Source: Clostridium sp. (lineage in GTDB: Bacteria > Bacillota > Clostridia > Clostridiales > Clostridiaceae). From it: a stretch of DNA of 64,000 bases. Location of the stretch: assembly GCA_022773025.1 (NCBI GenBank), contig JALEZF010000043.1:1-64000 (forward strand), given 5' to 3'. Positions within the stretch are counted from its first letter, which is position 1, and each line of letters begins with the position of its first letter. Shown here piece after piece: positions 52,548 to 60,766 of this stretch. The translations under genes were made by a program, and so were the position numbers. The notes below the pieces were generated by a model. That model did not search any database and was not told the origin of the DNA. It saw only the letters and a list, made by a program, of their open reading frames with translations.

Positions 52548-53226
52548 ATGGCTCTTATAGAAGTTTCAAATGTAACTAAATTTTATGATGAACAATGTGT
52601 ATTAAAGGATGTATCAATTAGCATTGAGGGAAATAAGATATACGGACTTCTTGGAAGAAATGGAGTTGGCAAAACAACTCTTTTGAATATGATGACAAAT
52701 AGAATTTTTCCTACAAAAGGTGAAATCAAAATAGCTGGAGAAAATATTTATGAGAACGACAAAGTCCTAGAGAAGATTTATTTCATGACGGAGCAGAATC
52801 TCTATCCTAAGAATATGAAAGTAAGAGAAATCTTTAAGTGGACAAAGAAATGATGGAGGGCTATGTAGAGGAGCCTAAAACAATAATCCTATCAACTCAC
52901 ATCATAGACGAAGTAAAAAACATTATAGAAAAAGCTATTATAATAAAGGACAAAAATATAATGACAAGTGATGATGTGGAGAAAATGCTTGATAGAGCAT
53001 ATACAGTATCAGGACTAATGGAAAATGTAGACAAGTATATTGAAGACAAAAATGCTTAAATGTAGAGACTATGGCGTCCTTTAAGTCTGCCACAATCTTT
53101 GAAGAACTGAGCGAAGAGGACAAGAATCTTGGAGCGGAATTGGAACTTGTATTTTCAAAGGTAGAGCTTCAAAAGCTATTTATATATCTTACTGAAAAAG
53201 GAGGTAAAGAATATGAAGAGCTTTAA
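52548..53226 (+). pseudogene. YtrB-type ABC transporter ATPase, deleted and frameshifted
   Basis: Residues 1-100 are intact with Walker A GLLGRNGVGKTTLLNMM, ending FKWTKK and a stop at 52853. An overlapping frame (52838-53059) resumes with EEPKTIILSTHIIDEVKNII, the region after Walker B. A third frame (from about 53063) gives MASFKSATIFEELSEEDKNL and VELQKLFIYLTEKGG up to TAA at 53226. Signature LSGGQ-type motif and Walker B are deleted, about 60 residues. At least two frameshifts. Non-functional. Confidence 0.85.
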
Positions 53227-53539
53227 ATTTTCTAAGGCTACTAGAAAAAATGGCAAGATAAACATTTTAAATAAAGATAATAAAAGTTATAGTATAGCAA
53301 AGTATAATATAGAGTCCTTAAAGAATTCGATATACCTATATTACTGCTTTTTTATTATACAATATGTCTTGGCACTTGGCATGACTAATGGATATTCTGG
53401 AGGAGTTGAAACTTTTATAGATTTTATATGTGGATATAATCCACCTCGGCCAATCCTTGGGCTTGTGACATCAGCTGTATGCTTCGTAATAATAGCTGTT
53501 ATTTTGAAAGCTTTACTAAAAAAAGCAACTGTAAGATGA
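53213..53539 (+). pseudogene. ABC permease remnant of the YtrA/B operon
   Basis: 108 residues. A cytosolic start (MKSFKFSKATRKNGKINILN), one membrane segment (SIYLYYCFFIIQYVLALGM) and a last segment (LGLVTSAVCFVIIAVILKAL). Permeases of this operon type usually have six or more segments and 230-400 residues, so an internal deletion is likely. AAAGGAGGT precedes the ATG and the gene overlaps the ATPase end. It could be translated. Confidence 0.65.
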
Positions 53540-53587
53540 AATATTTCAATCTCTCCAAATAATTCAGGAGAGATTGAAATATTTTTT
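53539..53587 (+). terminator. terminator of the decayed ABC operon
   Basis: Stem AAATATTTCAATCTCTCC / GGAGAGATTGAAATATTT with T run. Confidence 0.9.
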
Positions 53588-53751
53588 GAAAAGATTACAC
53601 TATGTGATTTTAACCAAAAGTTTATTAAAAGCCTTTTCTAAATATTACATGACTTATATAATAGAATAGAAATAATGAATATTAAATTGCGTAAAAATAT
53701 TACAATTAGGTTTAGAGTATTATATAATAAGGCTAGAAAGGAGGATTGAGT

Positions 53752-54612
53752 ATGGGTTCGTGTAAAGCTGAATACTGGGAGGTAATTAAGGGGTTTAATA
53801 ATAACATTCTCCTAGTCAAAGATGATGAAGGAGAGAAGATTTTACTTGCCAAAGGTATTGGGTTTGGGAAAAATCCAGGAGAAAAGGTTGAGAAGACTGT
53901 AGAAGTGGATAAAGTTTTTGCTATGGAAAATAGCCAGAACAAGAAGAACTTTAAGGATCTTATAAGTCATGGTGACGCTAAAGTTATTGGTATGTGTGAA
54001 GAAGTCATATATATGATAGAACAGGAGCTTGGAGAAGAACTAGATGAAAAGATTCATATATCTTTAACTGACCACGTAGCTTTTGCTATAAAGAGAATTC
54101 AAAATGGAGAAGAAATACAAAATCCATTTATAGTTGAAACTGAAACCCTATACAAAAAAGAAATTGAGATAGCTCAAAAGGCTGCACGTATAATAGAAGA
54201 CACTATGGGAATAGAAATACCTTATGGTGAGTGTGGGTTCATAGCTCTTCACATACATTCAGCAAGGAACAAGGGAAGGCTATCAAATACAGTAAAATTC
54301 ACTTATGTCACAAATTCTATAATAGAATTTATAGAGGACGAACTAGACATATATGTGGATAGACAGAGCCTTGATTTTGCAAGATTTAGTACTCATATAA
54401 GGTTTGCTATAGAGAGAATTTTAAATGAAACAACTATAAAAAATGAACTTTTAAAGGTTATAAAGAAAACATATAAGGATTCATATAAATTGGCAAAAAA
54501 GGCATCAAGAATAATAGAAGATCAATTAGATGTAGATGTTCCAGATGATGAACTTGGTTACTTAGCAATACACATTGAGAGATTTAAAGAAGGGGCGAAG
54601 GACCAAGTATAG
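53752..54612 (+). CDS. BglG family antiterminator, GlcT-like (copy 1)
   Basis: 286 residues. A CAT RNA-binding domain (KGFNNNILLVKDDEGEKILL, AKGIGFGKNPGE), then PRD1 (ISLTDHVAFAIKRI, GFIALHIHSARN) and PRD2 (RFSTHIRFAIERIL, GYLAIHIERF). The closest type is GlcT, which controls glucose-family PTS genes. ATG 53752 follows AAGGAGG. It precedes a PTS EIICB gene and is about 60 percent identical by eye to the second copy at 56834. The RAT found in this region is upstream of the EIIA gene at 60.7 kb. Confidence 0.9.
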   Translation: MGSCKAEYWEVIKGFNNNILLVKDDEGEKILLAKGIGFGKNPGEKVEKTVEVDKVFAMENSQNKKNFKDLISHGDAKVIGMCEEVIYMIEQELGEELDEKIHISLTDHVAFAIKRIQNGEEIQNPFIVETETLYKKEIEIAQKAARIIEDTMGIEIPYGECGFIALHIHSARNKGRLSNTVKFTYVTNSIIEFIEDELDIYVDRQSLDFARFSTHIRFAIERILNETTIKNELLKVIKKTYKDSYKLAKKASRIIEDQLDVDVPDDELGYLAIHIERFKEGAKDQV

Positions 54613-54644
54613 AATACCATTGGAAATCTCAAGATAGAAATATC

Positions 54645-54683
54645 AGCTAGAGAAGGAAGGTACCTTTTCTGGCTTTTTTTAAA
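54645..54683 (+). terminator. terminator between GlcT-like gene and EIICB
   Basis: Stem AGCTAGAGAAGGAA / TTTTCTGGCT around a GGTACC core, then TTTTTTT. No RAT consensus overlaps it, so it may limit read-through into the PTS gene by another means. Confidence 0.75.
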
Positions 54684-54714
54684 GAAATTGACTGAAAGAT
54701 AGGAGGAACTTCAT

Positions 54715-56124
54715 ATGGCTAGAAGAGATAAGCTTTTAGGAGCATTGCAAAAGATGGGAAAGGCTATAATGACGCCTATTGCAGTATTACCAGCAGCTGG
54801 ACTTTTAAATAGGCTAGGAGCACCTGATGTCTGGAATATTCCTTGGATGATGGAAGCAGGAGGAGTCATCTTTGAGAGTCTTCCACTGATATTTGCTATA
54901 GGAGTAGCTGTTGGAATAGCTGAAGAAAACAATGGTATTTCAGCTTTGGCAGCAACCGTTGGTTATATGATACTTACAAGAGTTGCTGTGAGTTTTGATT
55001 CGTACATAAACATGGGAGTTTTAGGTGGAATATTAACAGGGGTAATGGCAGGAGTTCTTTACAACAAATATAAAGACATAGAGTTACCTAAATTCTTAGG
55101 CTTTTTCGGAGGGAAAAGGTTTGTACCTATAGCAACATCATTTCTTGCATTAATTCTTGGACTTTTGGCAGGGTATGTATGGCCACCTATTCAAGAGTCA
55201 CTCAATATTCTGGGAATAAGCATGGGAAAAGCTGGTGCCATAGGAGCATTTGGTTTTGGAGTTTTAAATAGATTGCTAATTCCATTTGGACTTCATCATA
55301 TTTTAAATGCGGTATTTTGGATGGAATTAGGGAGCTTTGAAACTGCCTCTGGAATTATAGTAAAGGGAGATATAGCAAGATTTTTTGCTCAAGATCCTAC
55401 AGCAGGAGCTTATATGACGGGATTCTTTCCTATAATGATGTTTGCACTTCCAGCAGCATGTCTAGCTATGATAACTACAGCTAAAAGGCGAAAGAGAAAG
55501 GCTGTTACAGGAATGCTCATAGGTATAGCCTTTACATCATTTCTAACGGGAATAACAGAACCTATAGAGTTTTTATTTATGTTTTTAGCGCCAGGATTAT
55601 ATGTTATTCATGCATTATTAACTGGAGTTTCTTTAGCTCTGACTACAGCTTTAGGAATTAGGATGGGCTTTAACTTTTCAGCTGGAGCTATAGATTATGG
55701 TCTAAGCTTTGGGATATCATCAAAACCACTTTGGATTCTACCAATAGGTCTAGCTTTTGGTGCTATATATTACATTATATTCGTATTTTGTATAAAAAAA
55801 TTCAACATTCCAACACCAGGAAGGATTAATGAAGAGGAAAATGAAAATAATGAAATCTCCTTTAGAGAAACAGTATCGGGGCTTTCTACAAAAGCAAAGG
55901 ATATCCTAAATGCCATAGGTGGAAAGAAAAATGTAGAATCTGTAGATGCTTGTATCACAAGAGTAAGGCTCTCTATAAAGGATGATTCAAAGATAAATGA
56001 AGAAAAATTAAAAAGGTTAGGCATAACAGCCATAATGAGAATGGGAGAAGGAAACCTTCAAATAGTTGTAGGAACCATAGCAGACCCTTTAGTAACGCAG
56101 ATGAAAAAGATTTTAAAGAAGTGA
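54715..56124 (+). CDS. PTS EIICB, glucose / N-acetylglucosamine family
   Basis: 469 residues. The EIIC domain (1-380) starts LGALQKMGKAIMTPIAVLPA and has GLHHILNAVFWMELG and FTSFLTGITEPIEFLFMFLA, typical of NagE/PtsG. The C-terminal EIIB domain has the phospho-Cys in VDACITRVRL (Cys413). The EIIA domain of full NagE is absent, so it needs the separate EIIA at 60213. AGATAGGAGG precedes the ATG. GlcT-like genes flank it on both sides. GlcNAc, glucose or maltose are all possible substrates. Confidence 0.9.
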   Translation: MARRDKLLGALQKMGKAIMTPIAVLPAAGLLNRLGAPDVWNIPWMMEAGGVIFESLPLIFAIGVAVGIAEENNGISALAATVGYMILTRVAVSFDSYINMGVLGGILTGVMAGVLYNKYKDIELPKFLGFFGGKRFVPIATSFLALILGLLAGYVWPPIQESLNILGISMGKAGAIGAFGFGVLNRLLIPFGLHHILNAVFWMELGSFETASGIIVKGDIARFFAQDPTAGAYMTGFFPIMMFALPAACLAMITTAKRRKRKAVTGMLIGIAFTSFLTGITEPIEFLFMFLAPGLYVIHALLTGVSLALTTALGIRMGFNFSAGAIDYGLSFGISSKPLWILPIGLAFGAIYYIIFVFCIKKFNIPTPGRINEEENENNEISFRETVSGLSTKAKDILNAIGGKKNVESVDACITRVRLSIKDDSKINEEKLKRLGITAIMRMGEGNLQIVVGTIADPLVTQMKKILKK

Positions 56125-56253
56125 AGAGTTTAATAGATAATAGTGAAGAGTTGGTGTAGTGGTGCGTTTAAGCTAATCACTGAACTAAAAATGTCACAAA
56201 TTAACTCTTCACTTTTCACTACGCTACACTTAGTTGGTAGCCGTCTATGTACG
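56125..56253. repeat. GTGAAGAGTT intergenic repeat with inverted copy, copy 3
   Basis: GTGAAGAGTT occurs twice near 56121 and 56142, and AACTCTTCAC near 56203 can pair with either across about 60 bases. GTGTAGTGGTG faces CACTACGCTACAC. Same purine-rich style as 17132-17200 and 31199-31310. Confidence 0.6.
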
Positions 56254-56670
56254 CTACTCATATATGGCTGTCTTTACATTTATTTCGAAGCCATCATCAT
56301 TGTTGCTGGGTACTATTGAGAGATTAATTGTTGCTTTAGTTTTGTCGGAAAAATCTTTTAGCAATAACAAATCTTTAGTTTTATTTTTCTTATCAATATA
56401 GTAAAATTTCATTGAGTTAGTATCAAATTTTGACACAGAATTCATATGCAGCTTTTGAGTGGATTTTTTACTGATGGAAGGTATGTCAAGACGTTCTTCA
56501 GACACAATATATTTTATATATGAATTATTAAAATTAATAGATGTTTGATTATCAATTACTATGGTGAAATTATCTTTTGGGTACATAATAGATATTATAG
56601 TAATAAATAAGGCGAAAATTAGAACTATTAATGTTATAATAAGTTTCGTATTCTTTTTGGAATTTTTCAT
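56254..56670 (-). CDS. membrane-anchored hypothetical protein
   Basis: 138 residues: a basic start (KNSKKNTK), one membrane segment (LIITLIVLIFALFITIISIM) and a beta-rich outer part (FTIVIDNQTSINFNNSYIKY, ATINLSIVPSNNDDGFEINV). No family recognised. TAGGAGTGGTATT precedes the ATG. It lies in opposite orientation between the PTS gene and the second GlcT-like gene. Confidence 0.6.
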   Translation of the reverse strand: MKNSKKNTKLIITLIVLIFALFITIISIMYPKDNFTIVIDNQTSINFNNSYIKYIVSEERLDIPSISKKSTQKLHMNSVSKFDTNSMKFYYIDKKNKTKDLLLLKDFSDKTKATINLSIVPSNNDDGFEINVKTAIYE

Positions 56671-56833
56671 AATACCACTCCTAACTTTAATATAGGAAGA
56701 ATTATATCATATAATTACTTAAAAGTCATTTTATGGTTATAGTGATGTATTGAGAAAAGTTGGTGGTTGAAATTAGACTATTAGATATTTTATTATATAA
56801 AAAGATAATTCATGAGAGAAGAGGTGAGAAAAC

Positions 56834-57691
56834 ATGGATCATTCAGAGCAGCACCCTATGGAGGTACTTAAAGTATTCAATAATAATGTTTTATTGGTGC
56901 AGGACGGAAATACAGAAAAAATTTTGTTCTCTAAAGGAATAGGTTTTGGGAAAAAGACGGGGAATATCATAGATAGAGATTTAGATGTAGAAAAGATATT
57001 TATAATTGAAAATAATGAAAATAAAAAGAACTTCAATGAACTTATAAGCTACGCTGACAGCGGTGTAGTTGGTATGTGTGAAGAAATTATTTTTATGATA
57101 GAGAGAGAGCTAGGAGAAGAATTAGACGAGAAAATTCATATATCTTTGACAGACCATATAGCCTTTGCGCTAAAGAGAATCGAAGATAATGATACTATAG
57201 AAAATCCTTTTTTGGTAGAAACGCAGACTTTATATAAGCTGGAATTTATTATAGCTCGTAAGGCTAAAAAAATAATAGAAGATACTATGAAGATAAATAT
57301 ACCAGAAGGAGAAATTGGATTTATAGCCCTTCATATACATTCGGCAAGGAATAATGGTAAGCTGTCAAACACCTTAAGGTTTACAACTGTTGTAAATGAA
57401 GTGGTAGAATTTATTGAAAGAAATTCAAAGATAACTATAAACAGAGAAAGTATAGATTTTGCAAGATTTACCACCCATGTTAGATTTGCCATAGAGAGAC
57501 TTCTTAATGGAGAAAAAATTGAAAATGATCTTTTATATACAATAAAGAGAAAGTATAGTGACGCTTACAAGCTTGCAAAGAAGGCATCTCATATAATTGA
57601 AGAGGAGCTTGACCTAAAGATTTCTGATGATGAAGTTGGATATTTAGCTATACACATTGAGAGATTAAAAAAAATAAAGAGCTTGAAATAA
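56834..57691 (+). CDS. BglG family antiterminator, GlcT-like (copy 2)
   Basis: 285 residues with the same domain order as copy 1: RNA-binding part (KVFNNNVLLVQDGNTEKILF, SKGIGFGKKTGN), PRD1 (HISLTDHIAFALKRI, GFIALHIHSARNN) and PRD2 (RFTTHVRFAIERLL, GYLAIHIERL). All PRD His residues are kept, so both copies look functional. GAGGTGAGAAAAC precedes the ATG. One copy may serve the EIIA RAT and the other a gene elsewhere. Confidence 0.9.
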   Translation: MDHSEQHPMEVLKVFNNNVLLVQDGNTEKILFSKGIGFGKKTGNIIDRDLDVEKIFIIENNENKKNFNELISYADSGVVGMCEEIIFMIERELGEELDEKIHISLTDHIAFALKRIEDNDTIENPFLVETQTLYKLEFIIARKAKKIIEDTMKINIPEGEIGFIALHIHSARNNGKLSNTLRFTTVVNEVVEFIERNSKITINRESIDFARFTTHVRFAIERLLNGEKIENDLLYTIKRKYSDAYKLAKKASHIIEEELDLKISDDEVGYLAIHIERLKKIKSLK

Positions 57692-57720
57692 TCCTCATTA
57701 AATATTGAGGGTTATTTTTT
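57687..57720 (+). terminator. terminator of GlcT-like copy 2
   Basis: Stem AATAATCCTC / GAGGGTTATT with loop ATTAAATATT and T run. Confidence 0.85.
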
Positions 57721-57732
57721 ATGTAAAATTAA

Positions 57733-57778
57733 TTGACAAAGTCAGATAAAGAGAATATTATTGACTTGATCAGATAAA
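57733..57778 (+). promoter_or_regulatory. promoter of the MarR cluster with repeated operator
   Basis: TTGACA (57733-57738), 17-bp spacer, TATTAT (57756-57761). Two related 18-mers, TTGACAAAGTCAGATAAA (57733-57750) and TTGACTTGATCAGATAAA (57761-57778), overlap the -35 and the start site. The TGAC/GTCA dyad in them suits a MarR dimer. Repression of its own operon is likely. Confidence 0.6.
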
Positions 57779-57834
57779 ATTATTTTTGTTTTTAGGTGGA
57801 GATTTAAATTCATCATATAAATGGAGATAGGAAA

Positions 57835-58275
57835 ATGCAGAAGACATTAGGCTTTTTTACAACGATTTTGTATAAAGATTTCACAAGTTTTTGTAATGAA
57901 AAATTACAAGAAATAGGATTATCGCGAGGATTGCTTTATTTCATTATATACATTGGAAAACATCCCAAGTGTTCTCCAGGAAAATTATCTTCACAGATGA
58001 AATTTGATACTGGACATACTACTAGAGCTATTGAAAAGCTAGTACAAAATGATTTTGTTTTAAGAGAAAAAAGTGAAAGTGATAAGAGGGCATATATATT
58101 AAGTTTAACTGAGAAAGGTGAAGAAGCACTTGAATTAATTTATAGCTTATTTAGTCAGTGGGATGAAAAGGTATTTTATGATATCGATGAAGATGAGAGA
58201 AAACAGATAATCTCATTGATGGAGAAGCTCATTGAAAAGAAAGGTGAACTTTTCTGTGTACGAAATGATAAATAG
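57835..58275 (+). CDS. MarR family transcriptional regulator
   Basis: 146 residues with a winged helix: CSPGKLSSQMKFDTGHTTRA (recognition helix) and the wing SESDKRAYILSLTEKGEEAL. Helical dimer ends. GGAGATAGGAAA precedes the ATG. It heads a cluster with a flavodoxin and an FMN alpha-hydroxyacid oxidase, which are probable targets. Confidence 0.9.
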   Translation: MQKTLGFFTTILYKDFTSFCNEKLQEIGLSRGLLYFIIYIGKHPKCSPGKLSSQMKFDTGHTTRAIEKLVQNDFVLREKSESDKRAYILSLTEKGEEALELIYSLFSQWDEKVFYDIDEDERKQIISLMEKLIEKKGELFCVRNDK

Positions 58276-58368
58276 TCCTGGAAATTTAGAGAAGGTAAAA
58301 TCCAATAAGAAATACCTTGTGTAGTTCTATAAAGTGTTCATTGTATATATGAGAAGGAGGAAAAATAA

Positions 58369-58872
58369 ATGGAGTATTCAATAGTTTATAGCAGTAATAC
58401 TGGAAATACAGCTATGCTTGCAGAAGTTATCAAAGAGGAACTTGGAACTGAAGAATGTAGATATTTTGGAGGTGTTGACTCAAAAGGTTGTGATACCTGC
58501 AAAATATTTATAGGCTTTTGGACAGATAAGGGAACTTGTGCTGAAGAAATGGAAGATTTCTTGAAGACTCTTAGAAATAAAGAGATATTTATATTTGGTA
58601 CAGCAGGTTTTGGAGGTAGTGAGGAGTATTATAACACCATATTAAAAGCTGTAGAAAAAAATATAGATAGTTCAAACAAGATTTTAGGGACTTATATGTG
58701 TCAAGGCAAAATGCCTATTGGCATTCGTAAAAGATATGAAAAAATGATGAATGAGTCAAAGGAAGAGATAAAGTTTAAAAATCTAATAGACAATTTTGAC
58801 CGTGCAGCTTTTCATCCAAATAAAGAAGACTTTAAAGAACTCAGAGATAGAATTAAGGAGAGTTTACAATAG
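58369..58872 (+). CDS. flavodoxin family protein
   Basis: 167 residues. The FMN loop is YSIVYSSNTGNTAMLAEVIK, with IFIFGTAGFGGSEEYY as the second FMN-binding loop. CQGKMPIGIRKRYEKMM follows near 120-136. It is an electron carrier or reductase using FMN. AAGGAGG precedes the ATG. Placed between MarR and the FMN oxidase. Confidence 0.85.
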   Translation: MEYSIVYSSNTGNTAMLAEVIKEELGTEECRYFGGVDSKGCDTCKIFIGFWTDKGTCAEEMEDFLKTLRNKEIFIFGTAGFGGSEEYYNTILKAVEKNIDSSNKILGTYMCQGKMPIGIRKRYEKMMNESKEEIKFKNLIDNFDRAAFHPNKEDFKELRDRIKESLQ

Positions 58873-59021
58873 AATATGACACGATAAAGCTTTGAAAATC
58901 AAGGATTTAGCATCTGAAGAACATGGGCTTTCGTTGACAAAAAAATACTTTTGGAATATAATCGCACTATATAATAGGTAGAAAACTTTTCCTTAAATAA
59001 AGGTATATTGGAGGAGATAGG

Positions 59022-60056
59022 ATGAATTATAAAGAGGTTTTAGATAATGCAAAAGGAAGCTTAGGGGAATATTGCAAGGCATGTCCTGAGTGTAACGGAA
59101 GAGCTTGCAAGAACCAAATGCCAGGGCCAGGATCTAAAGGCATAGGTGATACGGCTATACGTAATTATGAAAAGTGGAAAGAAATCCGTGTAAATATGGA
59201 CACGCTTACTGAAAATGGACCAGTGGACACTACATGCGAATTGTTTGGAAAAACATTTAGCTATCCATTCTTTGCAGGTCCAGTTGGGGCTGTAAATCTA
59301 CATTATGGTGAAAAATATAATGATGTTGAGTATAATGACATATTAGTTTCAGCTTGTGCAAAAGCTGGAATTGCAGCTTTTACTGGTGATGGTACAAACC
59401 CTGAAGTTATGAAAGCAGCAACAAAAGCTATCAAAAATTCTAATGGTATGGGAGTGCCAACAGTAAAACCATGGAATGCAGAAACTATAAGTGAAAAGAT
59501 GGAACTTGTTCGTGAAAGTGAGGCTTTTGCAGTAGCCATGGATATTGATGCAGCAGGGCTACCATTTTTGAAAAATCTTACTCCTCCAGCTGGGAGCAAG
59601 TCAGTAGAGGAATTGAAAAAAATAATAAAAGATGCAAATCTTCCATTTATCGTTAAGGGTATCATGACTGTAAAAGGTGCTCTAAAAGCAAAAGAATCTG
59701 GAGCAACTGCAATAGTAGTATCAAATCATGGTGGACGTGTTCTAGATCAATGTCCAGCTACTGCAGAAGTACTTCCAGAAATAGTGAAGGCTGTGGGAAA
59801 TGATATGAAGATACTTGTAGATGGAGGAATCCGCTGTGGTACTGATGTATTTAAGGCATTAGCTCTTGGCGCAGATGGAGTGATAATTGCAAGACCTTTT
59901 GTGACAGCAGTTTATGGTGGTGCTGAAGAGGGCGTAGAAGCTTATGTAAAAAAACTTGGAGATGAATTGAAAGATACTATGTCAATGTGTGGAGCACATA
60001 GCTTAAAAGATATAACAGAAGATATGGTTAAAAGGCAAAGTATTTTAGGATATTAG
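59022..60056 (+). CDS. FMN-dependent alpha-hydroxy-acid oxidising protein with N-terminal Cys cluster
   Basis: 344 residues, a TIM barrel. FMN and catalytic motifs are AGPVGAVNLHYG, FIVKGIMTVKGALKAKESGA (Lys), SNHGGRVLDQCPATAEVLPE (His/Arg) and VDGGIRCGTDVFKALALGAD. The N-terminus has CKACPECNGRACKNQMPG, four Cys in a spacing common in clostridial members but absent from lactate oxidases; it might bind a metal. GGAGGAGATAGG precedes the ATG. Likely oxidises L-lactate or a related acid. Confidence 0.88.
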   Translation: MNYKEVLDNAKGSLGEYCKACPECNGRACKNQMPGPGSKGIGDTAIRNYEKWKEIRVNMDTLTENGPVDTTCELFGKTFSYPFFAGPVGAVNLHYGEKYNDVEYNDILVSACAKAGIAAFTGDGTNPEVMKAATKAIKNSNGMGVPTVKPWNAETISEKMELVRESEAFAVAMDIDAAGLPFLKNLTPPAGSKSVEELKKIIKDANLPFIVKGIMTVKGALKAKESGATAIVVSNHGGRVLDQCPATAEVLPEIVKAVGNDMKILVDGGIRCGTDVFKALALGADGVIIARPFVTAVYGGAEEGVEAYVKKLGDELKDTMSMCGAHSLKDITEDMVKRQSILGY

Positions 60057-60078
60057 ATGAATATGAAAAATGAGAAAA
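60050..60078 (+). repeat. 29-bp direct repeat, copy 1
   Basis: ATATTAGATGAATATGAAAA then ATGAGAAAA. It includes the stop codon of the hydroxyacid oxidase gene. An exact copy is at 60114-60142, offset 64 bp. Confidence 0.9.
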
Positions 60079-60113
60079 ATGGAAGAAGATGCTGAGAAGT
60101 ATGTTTATATAAC

Positions 60114-60142
60114 ATATTAGATGAATATGAAAAATGAGAAAA
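60114..60142 (+). repeat. 29-bp direct repeat, copy 2
   Basis: Exact copy of 60050-60078, just before the terminator. Confidence 0.9.
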
Positions 60143-60152
60143 GGTATTAGAT

Positions 60153-60196
60153 AAAAAAGCATAGTAAACAGGGTTTCCTGTTAACTATGCTTTTTA
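60153..60196. terminator. bidirectional terminator
   Basis: Stem AAAAAGCATAGTTAACAGG-type pairing (plus strand AAAAAGCATAGTAAACAGG / CCTGTTAACTATGCTTTTT) with T runs on both strands. Confidence 0.88.
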
Positions 60197-60212
60197 TTGT
60201 AGGTTTATAAAA

Positions 60213-60692
60213 TTACTTCTTGTAAGAGATAACTGCATCTTTTCCAGCAGTAACGTTGTTTCCAACAAGTCCATTCATTTCTTTTAAGATATCAGGATTT
60301 GTAACAAGTACTGGAGTTACAGTCTTGTATCCTTTTTCTTCGAAGAACTTTCTGTTTATCTTAACTATAGGAGTACCAGCTTTAACTGTTTCACCTTCAG
60401 TTGCTAATCTTTCGAATCCTTCTCCGTTAAGCTCTACAGTGTCTAATCCTATATGAACTAGAATTTCTAATCCATTTTCTAGAGTCATAGCGAAAGCGTG
60501 GTTTGTCTTGAAGATTAAAGTTAGTGTTCCATCAGCAGGGGCAACAACTAAATCATCTGATGGCTCTATAGCTACTCCATCTCCAGCCATTTTTTGTGAA
60601 AAAACTTCATCAGGAACTTGAGATAACTCTATAACCTTACCTGAAACTGGTGCTAATAATTCATTATTTTTCTTTTTTAAAAATCCAAACAT
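60213..60692 (-). CDS. crr: stand-alone PTS EIIA (glucose type)
   Basis: 159 residues. The EIIA-Glc pattern is complete: LLAPVSGKVIELSQVPDEVF, MAGDGVAIEP, VVAPADGTLTLIF, KTNHAFAMTLENGLEILVHIG (split; conserved His65 and phospho-accepting His80), and GTPIVKINR. ATG 60692 follows AAAGGAAG. It can phosphorylate EIIB domains that lack a fused IIA, such as those at 13832 and 54715. The leader holds a RAT and terminator. The symbol crr is by analogy. Confidence 0.92.
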   Translation of the reverse strand: MFGFLKKKNNELLAPVSGKVIELSQVPDEVFSQKMAGDGVAIEPSDDLVVAPADGTLTLIFKTNHAFAMTLENGLEILVHIGLDTVELNGEGFERLATEGETVKAGTPIVKINRKFFEEKGYKTVTPVLVTNPDILKEMNGLVGNNVTAGKDAVISYKK

Positions 60693-60725
60693 AAATATAC
60701 TTCCTTTCATTATGTCGTTATTACG

Positions 60726-60766
60726 TAAACAGGCATAAGTTTATCAATAAAACTTATGCCTGTTTA
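60726..60766 (-). terminator. leader terminator of the EIIA gene
   Basis: Minus strand TAAACAGGCATAAGTTT / AAACTTATGCCTGTTTA, a 17-bp perfect stem. It overlaps the 3' part of the RAT. Confidence 0.8.

Noticed and set aside
54645..54683. RAT antiterminator before the EIICB gene
   Set aside because: Only the terminator is present; no TTACTG...CAGGCA pattern overlaps it.
59303..59665. 120-codon minus-strand frame within the hydroxyacid oxidase gene
   Set aside because: No start signals and composition typical of an antisense shadow; the plus-strand gene has full catalytic motifs.
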